Positions 60,481 to 64,000 of a DNA stretch of 64,000 nucleotides are shown in pieces (within the stretch, counting starts at the first letter, position 1; each line of letters begins with the position of its first letter). The translations under genes and the position numbers were made by a program. This DNA is from Deltaproteobacteria bacterium. Its GTDB lineage: Bacteria; Myxococcota_A; UBA9160; UBA4427. The stretch lies in NCBI GenBank assembly GCA_029261835.1, contig JAJDAO010000050.1, positions 1-64,000 on the forward strand, given 5' to 3'. Below the pieces are notes generated by a model. The model ran no database searches, was not told where the DNA came from, and was given only the letters and a program-made list of their open reading frames with translations.

Positions 60481-61650
60481 TCATGTGGATTCTTCCCGTG
60501 CTCTCGCGTCCTTGGGGAAGCAGAGAATGAACTCGCTGCCGGTTTCCGGCGAGGAATGCAGCTCCATCGATCCGCCGTGCGCATCGACGACCTTCTTGGA
60601 GAGCGCCAGCCCCAGGCCCGTTCCGCTCTCCTTCGTCGTGTAGAAAGGATCGAAGATCTTCGCCTGAGTCTCGGGAGTGATGCCCGGCCCATTGTCACGC
60701 ACGCGCAGCCAGACTTCCGTGCCCGCCAGATTGCTGCCCGACATGATTTGGATACGCGGATCTGGCGTGGCGGCTTCCTCCATGGCATCCAGGGCATTGC
60801 TCAGCAGGTTGATGAGTACACGCCGCAGCTTGTCCGGGTCGCCCCGCATACCGCCCCGCGTGTCGAGCTGACACTCGAGCTCGACGGCGCAGCGAGCGAG
60901 TCGATCTCGGAAGGTCTCGACGGCCGATTTCACCACCTCGGCCATCTCCAGCGCGACGAAGTGCAGCTCTTCGTCGCGTGCGAAGCGCAGCAGGTGGGAG
61001 ATCGAGCGCTCCACTCGATCGAGCTCTTCGAGCGCGACGCTCGCGTACTGGATGTTGTCGCCCGAGACCGGGTCCTCACCCATTTGCTGCACGAGGCTCT
61101 TGGCCGCGGTGATGGGGTTGCGAATCTCGTGGGCGATCGAAGCCGAGAGATCCTCCAGCGAGCGCACGTGGCGATCCTCTACCCGGCGTCGCTCGTCCGA
61201 CACGTCGTCGTCGATCCGTTCCCCCACCTCGCGCTGAATCAGCCGCTCGCGCAGGCCGGGCGCCACCAGCGTCCAGAAGTAGTGGAGAAAGAGGCCGATG
61301 CCCCAGCCGAGAGCCACGATGAGGACAACGCGGAACGAGCGTGTAGTGACCGCCAGCAGCAGCAGGATGGAGGAATAGACCGCGAAGTGGGTGTAGAAGG
61401 CCAGCCGCAGATTGGCGCGGCGACGGGCCAGTCGGTAGGCGCGCTGCTCGTCGCTCATCGCGTTGCGTCGGCGGAACCGGCCGTGGCGCTCTCTGCCGCG
61501 TTCACGGTGCCGGGGTTTGACGCGCCGGCGCGGGTGTCGGGTGCGCTGCTTGGTTTCCTGCAGATCTCGCAGGGCGCTTCGCTCGTCCGGCTCGAGCTGC
61601 TCCTGGATGGCATCGAAGACGCGCTCGATCCACTGCCGGTGATGCGCCAC
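60481..61650 (-). CDS. membrane histidine kinase with 2TM domain (first of tandem pair)
   Basis: Protein of 389 aa: a basic N-terminus, a 2TM-type hairpin (about 72-125, 'RAYRLARRRANLRLAFYTHF ... LGWGIGLFLHYFWTL'), HisKA box 'SASIAHEIRNPITAAKSLVQQMGEDP' (H174), N box 'NLLSNALDAM', 'RDNGPGI' and 'GTGLGLALSKKVVDAHGG'. There is no periplasmic sensor, so it probably senses the membrane itself. GTG 61650 has AGGAGG 7 nt upstream. First gene of the operon, about 80 nt after a sigma-54-type promoter. Confidence 0.92.
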   Translation of the reverse strand: MAHHRQWIERVFDAIQEQLEPDERSALRDLQETKQRTRHPRRRVKPRHRERGRERHGRFRRRNAMSDEQRAYRLARRRANLRLAFYTHFAVYSSILLLLAVTTRSFRVVLIVALGWGIGLFLHYFWTLVAPGLRERLIQREVGERIDDDVSDERRRVEDRHVRSLEDLSASIAHEIRNPITAAKSLVQQMGEDPVSGDNIQYASVALEELDRVERSISHLLRFARDEELHFVALEMAEVVKSAVETFRDRLARCAVELECQLDTRGGMRGDPDKLRRVLINLLSNALDAMEEAATPDPRIQIMSGSNLAGTEVWLRVRDNGPGITPETQAKIFDPFYTTKESGTGLGLALSKKVVDAHGGSMELHSSPETGSEFILCFPKDARAREEST

Positions 61651-61738
61651 TGTGGGTCCTCCTAGGCTGCTGGGTGTCCCCGAGCGGTTATGGAGTTCCG
61701 GCTGTGTCATCCGCGCAGCGTTCATACCCGGGCGACAT

Positions 61739-61754
61739 AGCAAACACCGTGCCC
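61739..61754 (-). promoter_or_regulatory. sigma-54-type promoter of the kinase-regulator-PspA operon
   Basis: Minus strand GGGCACGGTGTTTGCT matches TGGCACG-N4-TTGCW at all but the first base, with GG and GC exactly 10 nt apart. Transcription would begin near 61728, giving a leader of about 78 nt. The operon encodes a sigma-54 activator, implying positive autoregulation. Confidence 0.65.
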
Positions 61755-61805
61755 ACGAATCGCGCTGCGTTGTCGCAGACTTACGCTTCCATCAAGCCTA
61801 TCGTG

Positions 61806-61827
61806 CATGCAGCGATTCGGCTGCATG
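61806..61827. promoter_or_regulatory. putative activator site (perfect 8-bp inverted repeat)
   Basis: CATGCAGC-N6-GCTGCATG lies 52-73 bp upstream of the -24 element, about 80-100 bp before the predicted transcription start, the usual distance for NtrC-type enhancer sites. The Fis-type HTH of the operon's regulator is the obvious candidate ligand. Confidence 0.5.
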
Positions 61828-62055
61828 TGCAGGTGGATCGCTGCGCCGGGGAGCGCAGAACCCAGTGCGCCGGTCTCACACTTTCGTGCTCTCGGGGTCG
61901 CTCGTGCCTTGTGGAGGAGAATGCGACAACATTCGCGTCGTTGCCCGGCTCCCTCGGGTATCGGTCCGGACGGCGTGCCGCCACTCGATCGGGGGAGGGG
62001 GCACGTCTTCACCTTCGGCCTTGCGGCGCCCCGTTCGGCTGTGGGATCGCTGGTC

Positions 62056-63864
62056 ATGAGGCAGTGGATGTCGTGGAGCGCGAGTCTGATCTGCCTCTGT
62101 GCTTGCCTCGCGGCGGCTCCGGCGGCGCACGCCGTGCCGCGCGAGACACTCGCCTTGGCGGCGTCACGAGATTCCCAGAGCGAGTCGCCTGGCGCAGCGG
62201 CGCAGGCCACGAGGCGGCCCGCCGGGCGTGAGCTGCAGCGCGGAAGTCCAAACCTCGAGACGCGGCGTTCCTTCGATCCGCGCCGAGTCGAGCGCGCGCG
62301 TGACCGGGCGCTGTCCCGCGGACTGGCGCTCGACTTCAATATCACGCTCGCCAAGTGTGGCTTCGTCATCGGAGCCCTGGCGCTGCTGGTGCTGGGCTGG
62401 CGTCTTCGTGCTCTCGGCCGTCCAGAGCGCTATCGCCGGACCCGCCAGCTCGCGCTGCTTCTTCTCGCCGTCGCGGCTTTTGCGGCCAGCTACAACTTCT
62501 TTATCTGGCGTCACTACGACGGCATCCACGCCCATGAGGTCTTCCACTACTACCTGGGCTCGAAGTACTTCCCCGAGCTCGGCTACTTCGGCCTCTACGA
62601 GTGCAGCGTCGTGGCCGCGAGCGAGGGGCGCCCCGCCGAGACCAGTCGGCGGCACGTAATACGCAACCTGCGCGACATCGACGAGCGTACTTCCGTTCTG
62701 CCCGAGCAGTGGGGCCCGCGCTGCAACGGCGCGTTTTCGGCTGAGCGCTGGCGTGAATTCCGCGAGGATGTGCGCTGGATCAAGGCACGTCTGCCCGGCG
62801 CTATCTGGCAGCGCGTGATCATCGACCAGGGCTTCAACGCATCGCCCGTCTGGGTCCTCTTCGGCCGTCCCCTCAGCGCAGTCTTCCCGACCGAAGCCGC
62901 TGCGATGCGGCTGCTGGTCCGCGTCGATCTGTTGCTCGTACTGCTGGCATTCGCAGCGGTCGCCTGGGCGTTTGGCTTCGAGGGCCTCTGTCTGGTCGTG
63001 CTCGTCTGGTCGGCGAATCCGCTGTCGCGCTATCAGTGGGTGGGCGACGCGATGCTGCGTCAGCTGTGGTTCAGCAGCAGCGTGCTGGGCCTCTGCCTGC
63101 TGGCGCGGCGCAAGACGCTGGCGGCGGGCACGCTCTTGGCGACCTCCGCCCTGCTGCGCGTCTTTCCGGTCTTCTTTGCGCTCGGCTATGTGGTGGGCCG
63201 GCTGCGCTCGAGCTGGGCGAACCGGACCTTTGATCGCGACCTCGCGCGGTTTCTGGCGGCTGCGGTCGCGACGTCGCTGCTCCTGGTCGCTGCCGCGACC
63301 TGGGTGTGCGGACGCGGGCCCGGTGTTCTTCTCGAGTTCGGCAAGAACATGGCGAGCTACTCGAGCCTGACGGCGCAAAACAGCATCGGCCTGCGCCCCC
63401 TTCTTTCCTTCAGCACCCGGCGGCCCGCGCCTTTCGTCGTCGATGGCAAGTTGCAGTTGACCGACCGAAGCTTTCAAGAGCTCTACGAGAAGACCTTCGC
63501 CTCGCGTCGGCCGATCTACTTCGCGGCCGTCGCGCTGTTTCTGCTGCTGTTCTGGCGTGCGCTCGCCAAGCTGCAGGGCTGGGAGGCCGCCGCTCTGGGC
63601 TACGTGCTGATTCTTGTCTTCACGCAGGCGGGCTCGTACTACATGACCTGTACGGTGGCGGCCGCACTGCTGGCGACGAGCCGGCCGAGAATCGCCTTCG
63701 CGACGCTGCTGGCCCTGCTGGGGTGGTGCGCATCGGCCCTCTACTATTTCGAAGATCCCAAACAGTACGCTTGGTCTTCGGCGGTTGCCCTGCTGCTCGC
63801 CTTCTTCGTGCTGCTCGAAATGCAGAGGCGGCCGCAGACGGCGCCTCCGCCCGCAGGCGCGTGA
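62056..63864 (+). CDS. polytopic membrane protein, GT-C-like, hypothetical
   Basis: Protein of 602 aa. An N-terminal signal-like segment (SASLICLCACLAAAPAAHA) and a low-complexity Arg-rich region (about 25-85) precede about ten membrane helices. The first large loop contains 'HYDGIHAHEVFHYYLGSKYFPELGYFGLYECSV', with an acidic residue soon after helix 1-2, as in GT-C polyprenyl-phosphate glycosyltransferases. A glycosyltransferase role is only an inference; no family is firmly recognised. ATG 62056 is chosen because the signal-like segment starts there. Confidence 0.7.
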   Translation: MRQWMSWSASLICLCACLAAAPAAHAVPRETLALAASRDSQSESPGAAAQATRRPAGRELQRGSPNLETRRSFDPRRVERARDRALSRGLALDFNITLAKCGFVIGALALLVLGWRLRALGRPERYRRTRQLALLLLAVAAFAASYNFFIWRHYDGIHAHEVFHYYLGSKYFPELGYFGLYECSVVAASEGRPAETSRRHVIRNLRDIDERTSVLPEQWGPRCNGAFSAERWREFREDVRWIKARLPGAIWQRVIIDQGFNASPVWVLFGRPLSAVFPTEAAAMRLLVRVDLLLVLLAFAAVAWAFGFEGLCLVVLVWSANPLSRYQWVGDAMLRQLWFSSSVLGLCLLARRKTLAAGTLLATSALLRVFPVFFALGYVVGRLRSSWANRTFDRDLARFLAAAVATSLLLVAAATWVCGRGPGVLLEFGKNMASYSSLTAQNSIGLRPLLSFSTRRPAPFVVDGKLQLTDRSFQELYEKTFASRRPIYFAAVALFLLLFWRALAKLQGWEAAALGYVLILVFTQAGSYYMTCTVAAALLATSRPRIAFATLLALLGWCASALYYFEDPKQYAWSSAVALLLAFFVLLEMQRRPQTAPPPAGA

Positions 63865-64000
63865 GATCGCCTCTCCCGAGCGTCGATTCCATTGCTGCGC
63901 TGTGATGGGGCGGGATATAGTTGTGCCCCCTGATGCGGATTTCGGCAGCGCGCCAGGCCTCATCGATACAGGTATATAGACACACAGCGACACAGCGACA

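Larger units (their letters stand above)
61651..62055. other. 405-bp divergent control region
   Basis: Between the kinase operon (minus) and the membrane protein gene (plus). It contains the sigma-54-type promoter at 61739-61754 and the inverted repeat at 61806-61827. The plus-strand frame is open from 61807 but codes implausibly before 62056. Confidence 0.6.

Noticed and set aside
57918-60797. A 959-codon frame extending the NtrC-type regulator upstream
   Set aside because: The extra N-terminal part is out of frame with, and overlaps, the histidine kinase gene; the regulator's receiver domain starts properly at 59309.
62164-63993. Long minus-strand open frame (609 codons)
   Set aside because: Antisense to the polytopic membrane protein; the translation is Gln/Arg-rich and lacks any domain.
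1-64000. CRISPR array, IS element, prophage or integron
   Set aside because: No regularly spaced repeats, transposase, integrase or phage structural genes were found on either strand.

Overview
The window is a high-GC bacterial chromosome segment, densely packed and mostly arranged in short operons joined by ATGA or TGATG overlaps. No rRNA, tRNA, CRISPR array, transposase or phage gene was seen. The gene mix points to a deltaproteobacterial-type organism (Myxococcota, Desulfobacterota or 'Candidatus Binatota' grade). That mix includes a CHASE8-type MCP, a TRAP transporter with a TatT lipoprotein, a CheX protein with N-terminal repeats, tandem PilZ domains, a selenoprotein, and many acyl-CoA dehydrogenase and crotonase genes. 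The exact lineage cannot be fixed from the sequence alone.

Layout. 0.2-3.0 kb: chemoreceptor plus an output-less HAMP protein (minus strand). 3.3-6.2 kb: FAD amine-oxidase/desaturase-like enzyme and two small hypothetical proteins. 6.3-9.4 kb: LpoB / COG3014 / LPP20 lipoprotein operon. 9.6-14.0 kb: GMC alcohol oxidase, methyltransferase and IlvD/Edd dehydratase, divergent from 14.2-17.6 kb: FAD oxidoreductase, acyl-CoA dehydrogenase and crotonase. 17.6-23.4 kb (minus): two acyl-CoA dehydrogenases, thiolase-like protein, crotonase, QueD and a LURP-one-like protein; this is a CoA-thioester catabolic cluster. 23.6-24.9 kb: membrane retropepsin-like protein. 25.1-28.8 kb: four-gene TRAP transporter, then a hybrid histidine kinase and polyphosphate kinase. 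33.8-38.0 kb: amidohydrolase, SDR, type IV pilin, alkylsulfatase-like MBL protein and a REC protein. 38.6-41.1 kb: DUF3015/DUF4105 pair. 41.4-46.1 kb: PilZ, CheX, cyclic-nucleotide-binding, histidine phosphatase and DUF2914 proteins. 46.1-51.5 kb: ArsC-family selenoprotein, TesB, ValS and three Cys-poor ribosomal proteins (S14, L31 type B, L28). 51.7-55.1 kb: DUF362 and M24 operon with a divergent TetR regulator. 55.2-61.7 kb: YceI and M20 genes, then a PspA-like protein downstream of an NtrC-type regulator and two paralogous histidine kinases. 62.1-63.9 kb: polytopic membrane protein.

Most notable. (1) An ArsC/Spx-like gene at 46095-46436 is hidden by an in-frame TGA at codon 14. That TGA forms a UxxC redox motif and is followed, at the spacing expected for a bacterial SECIS, by a 7-bp stem-loop. 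(2) The kinase-kinase-NtrC-PspA operon has a near-consensus sigma-54 promoter, with a perfect 8-bp inverted repeat about 50-75 bp upstream of it. This suggests a self-activating envelope-stress circuit analogous to Psp but built on two-component signalling. (3) Three unusually long intergenic hairpins have stems of 29 (one mismatch), 20 and 17 bp and no T-tracts. One of them brackets the start codon of the retropepsin-like gene. (4) Several CoA-pathway enzymes lack canonical catalytic residues.
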